Part shown: in pieces, positions 49,983 through 57,733 of the stretch
Position numbering within the stretch: the first letter of the stretch is position 1
Layout of the letters: every line of letters begins with the position of its first letter
DNA from: UBA7430 sp002478765
GTDB taxonomy: Bacteria > Bacteroidota > Bacteroidia > Flavobacteriales > UBA7430
NCBI GenBank assembly: GCA_943789355.1
Contig: CALSTU010000004.1
Coordinates: 372,001 to 436,000, forward strand
Length of the DNA: 64,000 nt
Direction of reading: 5' to 3'
The notes under the pieces: generated by a model
Database searches by the model: none
Told to the model about the DNA's origin: nothing
The model's input: the letters and a program-made list of their open reading frames with translations, nothing else
Program-made: the position numbers and the translations under genes

Positions 49983-51005
49983 ATGTCATTTAAATTTTTC
50001 GCAAAGTTTACGCTCGTAAGTATTTTTCTGATTATTGTTGCAGGGTCCGTTGTTCGTATGACAGGTTCTGGAATGGGCTGCCCTGATTGGCCAAAGTGTT
50101 TTGGTTTTATCATTCCGCCGACCCATATTGAGCAAGTAGAGTGGAGGGAGACTCAGCCTTTTTTTGCAGGACAAATGATCATCTACGAGGCGCAGTTGTG
50201 GTCTGCCAAAACTAATTTTACTACTGGAGGGAGTTACGACGCATCAAATTGGGCGCCATACAAGAAACACAATTATGCAATATTCAACGCCACGCATACC
50301 TGGTTTGAGTACATCAATCGCCTTATAGGAGCACTTTCAGGGATTTTTACATTCGTTATGTTGTTGATGTCCCTTAGGTTCTGGAATTCAAAAAGAAAAA
50401 TTGTTTTTCTGAGTGCCGTCGTTGTGTTTTTAATGGGTTTTCAGGCTTGGCTTGGAGCTACAGTGGTGTTTTCAGTTCTTCAGCCTGCACAAATTACAAT
50501 TCACATGTTGGTGGCTTTACTGATTGTTGCTTTGATGATGTATTTAATCTCAGAACTACCCGAATCAACAAAAAAAGACCCCTTAATCTTTGATAAGACT
50601 TTAAATCGCCTTCTTGTTGTTGCTATTATACTGAGCCTCATACAAATTACATTAGGGACTCAAGTTCGTCAGTTGATTGATGAGATATCAAGAAGCTTGG
50701 GTCATACACAAAGAGACCTTTGGATTGGTTTGGCAGGAAATACGTTCAAATTTCATAGGTCCTTTGCAATTTCACTTGTTGTCGTTCATGCCCTGCTGTT
50801 TTACAGAAACTACAAGCTTCAATGGAGTTTTCGAGGAGTTAATGCCCTTGTTTTTGTCGTTGCCTTGGAGGTTTTGAGTGGGATCATACTCACCTATTTT
50901 GACATGATGGCGTTGATGCAACCGATTCACCTAGTGGCGGCGAGTCTACTGTTTGTCATTCAAATTTCCCTTTACTTTCAGTTTAAGAAGCTTAAGACCA
51001 CTTGA
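49983..51005 (+). CDS. ctaA: Heme A synthase (COX15/CtaA family)
   Basis: 340 residues, about eight transmembrane segments. The conserved GSVVRMTGSGMGCPDWPKCFG opens the protein; heme-binding histidines lie in NATHTWFEYINRLIG, ITIHMLVALL, KFHRSFAISLVVVH and QPIHLVAAS. It oxidises the methyl group of heme O to make heme A for aa3-type cytochrome oxidase. CtaB (heme O synthase) is not in the window. Its 3' end overlaps gldD on the other strand by 14 bp. Confidence 0.92.
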   Translation: MSFKFFAKFTLVSIFLIIVAGSVVRMTGSGMGCPDWPKCFGFIIPPTHIEQVEWRETQPFFAGQMIIYEAQLWSAKTNFTTGGSYDASNWAPYKKHNYAIFNATHTWFEYINRLIGALSGIFTFVMLLMSLRFWNSKRKIVFLSAVVVFLMGFQAWLGATVVFSVLQPAQITIHMLVALLIVALMMYLISELPESTKKDPLIFDKTLNRLLVVAIILSLIQITLGTQVRQLIDEISRSLGHTQRDLWIGLAGNTFKFHRSFAISLVVVHALLFYRNYKLQWSFRGVNALVFVVALEVLSGIILTYFDMMALMQPIHLVAASLLFVIQISLYFQFKKLKTT

Positions 51006-51546
51006 GGCTCTCCATCAAAGTGATGAAATCTTCCTTGATGTACTGTTTAACCGGTAGAAGCGAGTCTGCATTTGGCGTTTCGTTAAAGTAAAGCGAGCCT
51101 CTAAGAAAGTGTTCAATGCTATCCGTCAAAAAAAATTGAAGGTTCGATGCGGTATTTCCTTGAATGTCATAGAGAACTCCATATGCACGATTGATATCAT
51201 TGGCGTAAACTTGCTCCGTTATCCCATCTGACCGTACTCCATGATCGTATGCTAATTTGTGACTCTCATCAATGATGCGTTCTAAATTTGAATTGAGTTT
51301 TTTGTAGGTGATGTAAATGGTCGCATTGTGACTGGGGTATTCAATGGTGTACCAACACGAATTCATGCCTTTTACAATGTTAACATTTTTAGGCCTGAGA
51401 AACTGATGAGCGCATTCGCTGTCATAAGGGAAGTACTCTTTTTCTGATAAATCAATTCTATGGTAGCCTAAAGGCTTTGGAATGTAATTTTCAGAGCATG
51501 AAACAAAGAGCATCGTCAATGTTATAAATAGTAGCTTAATCTTCAT
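50992..51546 (-). CDS. gldD: Gliding motility lipoprotein GldD
   Basis: 184 residues. Signal peptide with lipobox ending at Cys17 (MLFVSC) and the GldD core (ENYIPKPLGYHRIDL, CWYTIEYPSHNATIYITYKKL, AYDHGVRSDGI). GldD is a lipoprotein required for gliding in Flavobacterium. It is the last gene of mutY-ssb-gldE-gldD, an order kept across Flavobacteriales, and starts 12 bp after gldE. Confidence 0.9.
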   Translation of the reverse strand: MKIKLLFITLTMLFVSCSENYIPKPLGYHRIDLSEKEYFPYDSECAHQFLRPKNVNIVKGMNSCWYTIEYPSHNATIYITYKKLNSNLERIIDESHKLAYDHGVRSDGITEQVYANDINRAYGVLYDIQGNTASNLQFFLTDSIEHFLRGSLYFNETPNADSLLPVKQYIKEDFITLMESLKWS

Positions 51547-51558
51547 GGCTTTAATTTC

Positions 51559-52878
51559 TTACCCTTCAATAGAGACTTTGATGGTTGTAACTCTTCTCTT
51601 ATTCACACCCTCAATTGTAAATGTGAATTTGTCAAAGGTAATTTTTTCATTTTTTTCAGGAATGCTTCCCGTCAATTCTAAAATAAATCCGGCAAGGCTG
51701 TCTGATTCTCCTTTTGCATTTTCAAAAAGCGCTCCTTCAATGTTTAATATTCTGTAAAAGTCGTTCAGCGCAGTTTTCCCTTCAAAAACATAGTTTAACG
51801 CATCGAGTTTGGAGTAAATGATGTCATCATCATCAAACTCATCACTGATGTCCCCTACAATCTCTTCGATGATGTCCTCTAGGGTAACGATCCCCGAAGT
51901 ACCTCCGTACTCATCAACAACGATTGCTAGATGAATTTTTTTCTCTTGAAACTCTTTGAGTAGGTCGTCAATTTTTTTATTCTCTGGCACAAAGAATACT
52001 TCTCTTATAAGTTCATTCCAGTTGAATTTAGACGACTGGTTTAGGTACGGTAATAAATCTTTGATGTACAATATTCCCTTGATGTTGTCAAAAGAGTTTT
52101 GGTAGATAGGAATTCGGGAATATCCTGTTTTTTTGATTGTTTTTAGTATTTCATCAAAGGTGCTTTTTTGGTCTAAGGCGGTAACATCAATTCGAGAACG
52201 CATGATTTGTTTTACATCTGTACTACCAAATTTAACAATTCCTTCCAAAATCTTTTTTTCATTCTTATCTTCATTTTCGTCACTGGTAAGTTCCAGGGCG
52301 TTGGACAAATCGTCCACAGAAAGTTGATGCCCTTTTCCTTCTAGTTTACGATCGATTATCTTAGAACTAGCAACAAGAATATAGCTTAGAGGTTTGAACA
52401 ATTTATCGAAGATGGACAAGGGAAGTGATATGAATCCTACAAATTTTACTGCATTGTTGTTTGCGTAAACTTTCGGAAGTACTTCTCCGAAAAGTAAGAG
52501 TAAAAAAGTGATGATGATTACTTGTACTAAAAACTGCAACCAAGCGACTCCTTGAAAATTAAATAATGATGCTGAGATGAATGTTGCCAGAATAATAATA
52601 CCAACATTCACAAAATTATTCGTAATTAATATTGTGGCTAACAGCTCTTTGGGTTTAGATAAGAACTGGCTTATTACTCGTGATCTCTTAGAGTTTTGGC
52701 GTTTTAAATCTTCAATTTCATGAGGTTTAAGTGCAAAAAAAGCAACTTCTGCCCCCGAAATTAAACCGGATGTTCCCAAGAGGACCAAAAGAACTCCAAG
52801 AGAAATGAAGACGCTAGAATCTATAGGATTGAAAAATGACAACGTTTGTATAGCAAGTAATGGGGGTTCGGGGCTCAA
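51559..52878 (-). CDS. gldE: Gliding motility-associated protein GldE (CNNM/CBS/CorC-type)
   Basis: 439 residues. Three to four transmembrane segments in an N-terminal CNNM (DUF21) domain (about 20-200), two CBS domains (about 215-345; MRSRIDVTALDQ, VPENKKIDDLLKEF, VVDEYGGTSGIVTLEDIIEEIVGDI) and a C-terminal CorC/HlyC domain. GldE acts with GldD in gliding; the domain set is that of Mg/Co efflux-type proteins. TTG start, no ATG fits. Confidence 0.9.
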   Translation of the reverse strand: MSPEPPLLAIQTLSFFNPIDSSVFISLGVLLVLLGTSGLISGAEVAFFALKPHEIEDLKRQNSKRSRVISQFLSKPKELLATILITNNFVNVGIIILATFISASLFNFQGVAWLQFLVQVIIITFLLLLFGEVLPKVYANNNAVKFVGFISLPLSIFDKLFKPLSYILVASSKIIDRKLEGKGHQLSVDDLSNALELTSDENEDKNEKKILEGIVKFGSTDVKQIMRSRIDVTALDQKSTFDEILKTIKKTGYSRIPIYQNSFDNIKGILYIKDLLPYLNQSSKFNWNELIREVFFVPENKKIDDLLKEFQEKKIHLAIVVDEYGGTSGIVTLEDIIEEIVGDISDEFDDDDIIYSKLDALNYVFEGKTALNDFYRILNIEGALFENAKGESDSLAGFILELTGSIPEKNEKITFDKFTFTIEGVNKRRVTTIKVSIEG

Positions 52879-52896
52879 AGCTCAGTATTTAGTTTC

Positions 52897-53340
52897 TTAA
52901 AAGGGTAAGTCTTCTTCCATTTGTATCGGAGACTCATGCACGAAGGAATTTGGATTGGGCTCTTCCAGTACATTTGTATCTTCTGGTTCTGATGTTTTTT
53001 TGGTGGAGCCCATCATCTGCATTTGGTCTGCAAGTACTTCGCTAATGTAACGCATTTGTCCACTTTCTTTGTCTTCCCATGAGCGCGATCTGATTCGACC
53101 TTCAATCAGCACTTTATCTCCCTTGTTGAGGTATTTGTCAGCGACCTCAGCCAATCCTCTCCACAGGACAATATTGTGCCACTCAGTGTGGCTTGTTTTC
53201 TCACCACTTTGTCGGTTTTTAAAAGTTTCTGTGGTTGCAATAGAAAAACGACACATAACCGTCCCGCTCTCTAGGGTTCGGGTTTCTGGGTCTTTCCCCA
53301 GGTTGCCAATCAAGATTACTTTGTTCAAGGAAGCTGCCAT
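52897..53340 (-). CDS. ssb: Single-stranded DNA-binding protein
   Basis: 147 residues. OB fold with NKVILIGNLGKDPETRTL, TEWHNIVLWRGLAEVADKYLNKGDKVLIEGR, a flexible region, and the acidic C-terminal tip EEDLPF that recruits repair and replication partners. It lies between mutY and gldE. Confidence 0.96.
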   Translation of the reverse strand: MAASLNKVILIGNLGKDPETRTLESGTVMCRFSIATTETFKNRQSGEKTSHTEWHNIVLWRGLAEVADKYLNKGDKVLIEGRIRSRSWEDKESGQMRYISEVLADQMQMMGSTKKTSEPEDTNVLEEPNPNSFVHESPIQMEEDLPF

Positions 53341-53397
53341 ACTAGCATTAATTTAAGTTAATAGATATGTATATTGGATATACCAAACTTAATGAAA

Positions 53398-54459
53398 TTA
53401 TTTTTTGTTATCAAGGGGATTGAGTAGTTCTTCAAAAAACTTTTCGATGGGCTTGGGGACTGGCAAATCCATGACTTCTTCGCGATTTAGACTCAGCCAT
53501 TTCTTTCCTACAAGAGGGGTGTTAATTTGTACATGATGAATGAAAATGCTTAATTTTTGATGACTCAACTTGTGCGTGTAATGTTTTGTCCAAATATGAT
53601 TGAACGCGTTCTCATCGAAAGGCGTAACAAGTTCCCCTAAAGAAGTCATTGTATCTTCTAGTGATGTATGATTAGATTCATGTAAAGGGAAATCGTAAAG
53701 ATTCTTCCAAATGTCATTTTCCGTTCTTTTTTTCATGAGAAATTTCCCGTCGTGCTCTAGGCAAAAATAATTGAGATACCTTTCTTTAATTTTTATGCCC
53801 TTGATTTTAACGGGCCTCTCAGTGATGATATTTCTTGCGCGAGCCAAACACATAGATTCAGTTGGGCAAAGACTGCATTTGGGGTTTTTTGGTGTGCAAA
53901 TTGTCGCGCCTAAATCCATCAGAGCCTGGTTGTAATCTCCCGGATCAGTCTGACTTACAAGTTGGCTTGCAAGTGTCTGGAATTGAGAAATACCTTTTGA
54001 GCTGTTTATGGCTGTTTCAACATCAAAGACCCTGGACAAGACTCTGTAGACATTGCCGTCTACTGCTGCCTGCACCTCTTTAAAACATATCGAGCTGATA
54101 GCAGCAGCTGTGTAAGGCCCCACACCTTTAAGTTTTAACAACTCTTTGTAAGAGTTGGGGAAAACACCTTTTAATTCTTGGTGAATAAATTTTGCAGAAT
54201 GGTGTAAGTTCCTTGCCCTGGAATAGTAGCCCAGTCCTTGCCATAATTTCAACACCTCATTTTCACTAGCCTCGGCCAAATCCTGAACGGTTGGGAAGGC
54301 TTCTGTGAATTTGAGATAATAATTTAGGCCTTGTGATGTGCGTGTTTGTTGAAGGATTATTTCTGACAACCAAACTTTATAAGCATTTTTCGTGCTTCTC
54401 CATGGGAAATCCCGACGTTCGAACTGGTACCATTGCAGTATATGACTAGAAAAATCCAT
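53398..54459 (-). CDS. mutY: A/G-specific adenine DNA glycosylase
   Basis: 353 residues. Helix-hairpin-helix with LKGVGPYTAAAISS and the catalytic-Asp helix (VDGNVYRVLSRVF), the 4Fe-4S motif C-x6-C-x2-C-x5-C (CTPKNPKCSLCPTESMC) and a C-terminal NUDIX-like domain (about 225-350). It removes adenine opposite 8-oxoguanine. First gene of the mutY-ssb-gldE-gldD operon, divergent from the HU gene. Confidence 0.94.
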   Translation of the reverse strand: MDFSSHILQWYQFERRDFPWRSTKNAYKVWLSEIILQQTRTSQGLNYYLKFTEAFPTVQDLAEASENEVLKLWQGLGYYSRARNLHHSAKFIHQELKGVFPNSYKELLKLKGVGPYTAAAISSICFKEVQAAVDGNVYRVLSRVFDVETAINSSKGISQFQTLASQLVSQTDPGDYNQALMDLGATICTPKNPKCSLCPTESMCLARARNIITERPVKIKGIKIKERYLNYFCLEHDGKFLMKKRTENDIWKNLYDFPLHESNHTSLEDTMTSLGELVTPFDENAFNHIWTKHYTHKLSHQKLSIFIHHVQINTPLVGKKWLSLNREEVMDLPVPKPIEKFFEELLNPLDNKK

Positions 54460-54536
54460 GCTTAATGAGATGTGAATGAGAATATTATACCTTGAAAATA
54501 AAATTTAAGTTCTTTTCGAATTGAAATGAAAAAACG

Positions 54537-54544
54537 TATATTTG
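54537..54544 (+). promoter_or_regulatory. -7 box of the HU gene promoter
   Basis: TATATTTG, a TAnnTTTG match, about 58 nt before the ATG. Confidence 0.6.
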
Positions 54545-54602
54545 CCACCCCAAATTTAATGGGAAAACATTTATAAATACCGTTTCAAAAAGAAAAAAGA
54601 AT

Positions 54603-54893
54603 ATGACTAAGGCAGATATCGTAGCTGAGATTGCGGAGAAGACAGGTTTAGAGAAGGTTGATGTTCAAACAACTGTAGAGGCTTTTATGGACGAAGTAAA
54701 ATCGTCTCTAGAATCTGGGGAGAATGTTTACTTGAGAGGTTTTGGGTCTTTTATTATCAAGGAGAGAGCTGAGAAAACTGGAAGAAATATTTCTAAGAAC
54801 ACCACGATCATCATTCCTGCCCACAACATCCCTTCATTCAAACCAGCGAAAGTATTTATGGACGGTGTAAAATCGAACGTAAGCGTAAAGTAA
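54603..54893 (+). CDS. HU/IHF family DNA-binding protein
   Basis: 96 residues: MTKADIVAEIAEKTGLEKVDVQTTVEAFMD, GENVYLRGFGSFIIKERAEKTGRN, with the DNA-grasping beta arm and the proline region PAHNIPSFKPA. A nucleoid protein. It is followed by a TPR gene after 7 bp. Confidence 0.93.
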   Translation: MTKADIVAEIAEKTGLEKVDVQTTVEAFMDEVKSSLESGENVYLRGFGSFIIKERAEKTGRNISKNTTIIIPAHNIPSFKPAKVFMDGVKSNVSVK

Positions 54894-54900
54894 TAGTTTT

Positions 54901-55368
54901 ATGAAAAGAAGTCATCTTGCAGCTGTTGTTATTGGAATTGCCTTAGTTTTGTATATTTACACAAGTTCGGTAAGACCAACACCTGCTATAAAAGAAGCTC
55001 AGGCTACCTTGACTGAGCAAATTAAGGAGGCTTTACTAAACATTAAAAACAGCGAAAGTCCCGAAGCTCAGATGAAAGGGATTTTACAAATGAAGTCATT
55101 GGCTGACAAGCACCCTCAAAACGCTGATTTGCAGTGGAATATGGGTATTTTCTCCATGCAATCTGGGCAGCACCAAAAAGCGGTAAATCGCTTTGAAAAA
55201 GTCATTCAGTTGGATGGCGATAGGCTTGAGGCTCACATGCAGTTAGCCTTAAGTTACGTAGCATTAGAAGACACGTCTCAGGCTCAGACTACATTATCTG
55301 TTTTGATTGAAAAATCAGAAGGAGACATGCAAGACAGGGCCATTACGATGTTAGAGAAATTAAAATAG
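54901..55368 (+). CDS. Membrane-anchored tetratricopeptide repeat protein
   Basis: 155 residues. One N-terminal hydrophobic segment (residues 5-22; LAAVVIGIALVLYIYTS) and two to three TPR units from about 85 (ADLQWNMGIFSMQSGQHQKAVNRFEKVIQLD, LEAHMQLALSYVALEDTSQAQTTL). Probably a scaffold anchored to the inner membrane facing the periplasm; partner unknown. Same transcription unit as HU. Confidence 0.8.
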   Translation: MKRSHLAAVVIGIALVLYIYTSSVRPTPAIKEAQATLTEQIKEALLNIKNSESPEAQMKGILQMKSLADKHPQNADLQWNMGIFSMQSGQHQKAVNRFEKVIQLDGDRLEAHMQLALSYVALEDTSQAQTTLSVLIEKSEGDMQDRAITMLEKLK

Positions 55369-55393
55369 TATTAACGTATTAAACGACTACACT

Positions 55394-55486
55394 ATGCCAA
55401 GTGGAAAGAAAAGAAAAAGACATAAAATGTCTACGCACAAGCGTAAAAAACGTTTGAGAAAAAACCGTCACAAGAAGAAGAAATAA
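55394..55486 (+). CDS. Very small basic AURKAIP1/COX24 (mS38-like) ribosomal-type protein
   Basis: 30 residues, MPSGKKRKRHKMSTHKRKKR then LRKNRHKKKK, about two thirds Lys and Arg. It has the look of the AURKAIP1/COX24 domain, related to the mitochondrial small-subunit protein mS38, and orthologues are kept in Bacteroidota between HU-type and RNase G genes. It is expected to bind 16S rRNA. It lies 25 bp after the TPR gene and is followed by a terminator. Confidence 0.85.
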   Translation: MPSGKKRKRHKMSTHKRKKRLRKNRHKKKK

Positions 55487-55507
55487 TTTTTTCTTCTTGA
55501 TCACATA

Positions 55508-55536
55508 GCAGGCACCTTATGAAGGGTGCTTTTTAT
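55508..55536 (+). terminator. Terminator after the 30-residue protein gene
   Basis: Stem GCACCTT / AAGGGTGC with a one-base bulge (55512-55530) followed by TTTTT. Confidence 0.7.
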
Positions 55537-55573
55537 GCTTTGTGTATAACCTACATAAAACAATTTTTATTTA

Positions 55574-57121
55574 GTGAATGAGTTAATTGTTAAGTCTTTC
55601 GATCAGGGAGTAGTGATTGCGCTGCTCAAAGATGGAAAGCTAGTTGAACTCCACAATGAAAAGAGTGATAACAGTTTTGCAGTAGGTGATATCTACCTTG
55701 GTAAAGCAAGAAAAGTTGTTCCTGGACTCAACGCGGCATTTGTCGATGTTGGATACGAGAAAGATGGATTTTTGCACTACCATGATTTAGGACCACAAGT
55801 CCGTTCCGTGAATAAATTTGTCAGAAAGACCATGTCTGGTCGCCAAAACAAATGGTCACTGACTGATTTTACTCTAGAAAAAGATATCACAAAAGGAGGA
55901 GTCGTAGATTCTGTACTTGCCAGTAAACAAAACGTACTGGTTCAAGTAACAAAAGAACCGATTTCTACTAAAGGACCGAGGATTAGCTCGGAGCTATCAA
56001 TTGCAGGAAGGTTTTTGGTTTTGGTCCCGTTTTCAGACCGTGTATCTGTATCTCAAAAGATAAAAGATCCCGCTGAAAAGGAACGATTGAAACGTCTAAT
56101 TCAAAGTATCAGACCCAAAGGTTTTGGTGTGATTATTCGCACGGTAGCTCAGGGTAAAAAGGTAGCTGAGTTAGACTCCGATCTGGCCAATATGTTGAAG
56201 AAGTGGAAAGTAATCCACAAAAAACTTCAAAAAGCAAAAGCCCCAGTGAAAATATTAGGAGAATTAGGCAGAGTTTCTGCTATTCTCCGAGATATACTTA
56301 ATGATAGCTTCAACAGTATTTTTGTTGACAGCCAAGAGCTGTACGATGAAATTTCTCGTTATCTGCAAACTATTGCTCCCGACAAGGAGAACATACTAAA
56401 GCTATACAAAGGTACGCAACCCATCTTTGAACATTTTAATATAGAGCGGCAGATCAAATCGTCATTTGGTCGTTCTGTATCCATGAGAAAAGGGGCTTAC
56501 CTAATTATTGAACATACCGAAGCTTTACACGTCATCGATGTGAACTCCGGTAACAGGACCAATAACGTAGAGAGTCAAGAAGCCAACGCGCTTGAAGTAA
56601 ACTTAGCATCTGCTGAGGAAGTTGCTCGCCAACTAAGACTTCGAGATATGGGCGGAATTGTGGTTGTCGATTTTATCGACATGCAAAAGGCAGAAAACAG
56701 GAAGAAGCTGTTTGAGTCCTTGAAGGACTTCATGAAAGAAGACCGTGCAAAACATAAGATACTTCCCCCAAGTCGATTTGGACTCATTGAAATTACTCGG
56801 CAACGTGTTCGACCTGAAATGAACATCAAAACGGTTGAAAGTTGTCCGGCCTGTAATGGCAAGGGTGATGTAGAAGCTACGGTATTGATTGTTGATGAAA
56901 TTGAAGATAAATTAAATCATGCGTTTGTTACTGACAAACAAAAGAGTGTGACCATTTGTGCTCACCCATTCATAGCTGCTTATTTGAGCAAGGGATTACT
57001 TTCGCTCCGTATGAAGTGGTTTTTCAAATATAAGAAATGGGTTAAAATTAGACCTATCTACGCGTATCACTTAATACAATACGCGATGTTTGATGAGAAT
57101 GATGAAGAATTATCTCTTTAA
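55574..57121 (+). CDS. rng: Ribonuclease G (Rne/Rng family)
   Basis: 515 residues, GTG start. S1-like domain at about 35-125 (GDIYLGKARKVVPGLNAAFVDVGYEKDGFLHY, with a Flavobacteriales insertion), the RNase H-like catalytic domain with HVIDVNSGNR and GGIVVVDFIDM (metal-binding aspartates), and the Zn-link CPACNGKG. It cleaves single-stranded AU-rich RNA and matures 16S rRNA. No RNase E-type C-terminal scaffold. Confidence 0.93.
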   Translation: MNELIVKSFDQGVVIALLKDGKLVELHNEKSDNSFAVGDIYLGKARKVVPGLNAAFVDVGYEKDGFLHYHDLGPQVRSVNKFVRKTMSGRQNKWSLTDFTLEKDITKGGVVDSVLASKQNVLVQVTKEPISTKGPRISSELSIAGRFLVLVPFSDRVSVSQKIKDPAEKERLKRLIQSIRPKGFGVIIRTVAQGKKVAELDSDLANMLKKWKVIHKKLQKAKAPVKILGELGRVSAILRDILNDSFNSIFVDSQELYDEISRYLQTIAPDKENILKLYKGTQPIFEHFNIERQIKSSFGRSVSMRKGAYLIIEHTEALHVIDVNSGNRTNNVESQEANALEVNLASAEEVARQLRLRDMGGIVVVDFIDMQKAENRKKLFESLKDFMKEDRAKHKILPPSRFGLIEITRQRVRPEMNIKTVESCPACNGKGDVEATVLIVDEIEDKLNHAFVTDKQKSVTICAHPFIAAYLSKGLLSLRMKWFFKYKKWVKIRPIYAYHLIQYAMFDENDEELSL

Positions 57122-57152
57122 AAAAAAGCTACCCATTTGGGTAGCTTTTTTT
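57121..57152 (+). terminator. Terminator of rng
   Basis: Perfect stem AAAAAGCTACCCA / TGGGTAGCTTTTT with TT loop, ending in a T-tract. Confidence 0.9.
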
Positions 57153-57167
57153 ACTTGAAACATTACT

Positions 57168-57635
57168 TTGAAAGTTTACGATTTAGAAATAGCACGACAA
57201 AAAATTCAGGCTTATTGTGCCTATCAGGACCGATGTCATCAAGAGGTTTCTATGAAGCTCAAATCTTGGGGGTTAATTCCTGATGCCATTGACCTTTTAA
57301 CCGGGGAGTTGATGCAGCTAGACTTTTTGAGTGAAGAGCGCTATGCTAGAAGTTTTGCCCGCGGGAAATTTCGAATTAAAAAATGGGGCAAGATAAAGAT
57401 TAAGGTAGCTCTAAAGCAGAAAGGTATCTTTCAGAAGTGTATTGATTTTGCGATGGAGGAAATCGACGATGAGTCGTACCTCAAAACCCTGGGAAGCGTT
57501 CTGAAAAATAAAAATCAGTTGTTACAGGAAAAGAACCCGTTCAAGCGAAAAATAAAGTTGACACGATATTTGCTTTCTAGAGGATATGAACACCACCTCA
57601 TTACAGAAGCATTGTCTGATCTAGATCTAGTTTAG
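57168..57635 (+). CDS. recX: RecX family regulatory protein
   Basis: 155 residues, TTG start. Three-helix RecX repeats: CAYQDRCHQEVSMKLKSWG, DFLSEERYARSFARGKFRIKKWGKIKIKVALKQKGI and FKRKIKLTRYLLSRGYEHHLITEAL. RecX binds and inhibits or modulates RecA filaments; recA is not in the window. A TTACTTTG box at 57163-57170 overlaps the start codon, so the true start or promoter is uncertain. Confidence 0.88.
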   Translation: MKVYDLEIARQKIQAYCAYQDRCHQEVSMKLKSWGLIPDAIDLLTGELMQLDFLSEERYARSFARGKFRIKKWGKIKIKVALKQKGIFQKCIDFAMEEIDDESYLKTLGSVLKNKNQLLQEKNPFKRKIKLTRYLLSRGYEHHLITEALSDLDLV

Positions 57636-57720
57636 AGATGACCCAAATGGAATATTGAATTCTTCCTTTTTCTCAAACCTTTTACAAGATTGAATCTGTT
57701 TTCTATTGAGTGAATTCAAC

Positions 57721-57728
57721 TATATTTG
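57721..57728 (+). promoter_or_regulatory. -7 box of prfB promoter
   Basis: TATATTTG, a TAnnTTTG match, with 5 nt to the ATG at 57734; a further in-frame start at 57710 is upstream of the promoter and is rejected. Near-leaderless mRNA expected. Confidence 0.65.
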
Positions 57729-57733
57729 TTTTT

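Noticed and set aside
49849..50019. 57-codon GTG-initiated ORF before ctaA
   Set aside because: It overlaps the start of the ctaA gene, resembles no family I know and has no promoter box; probably chance.
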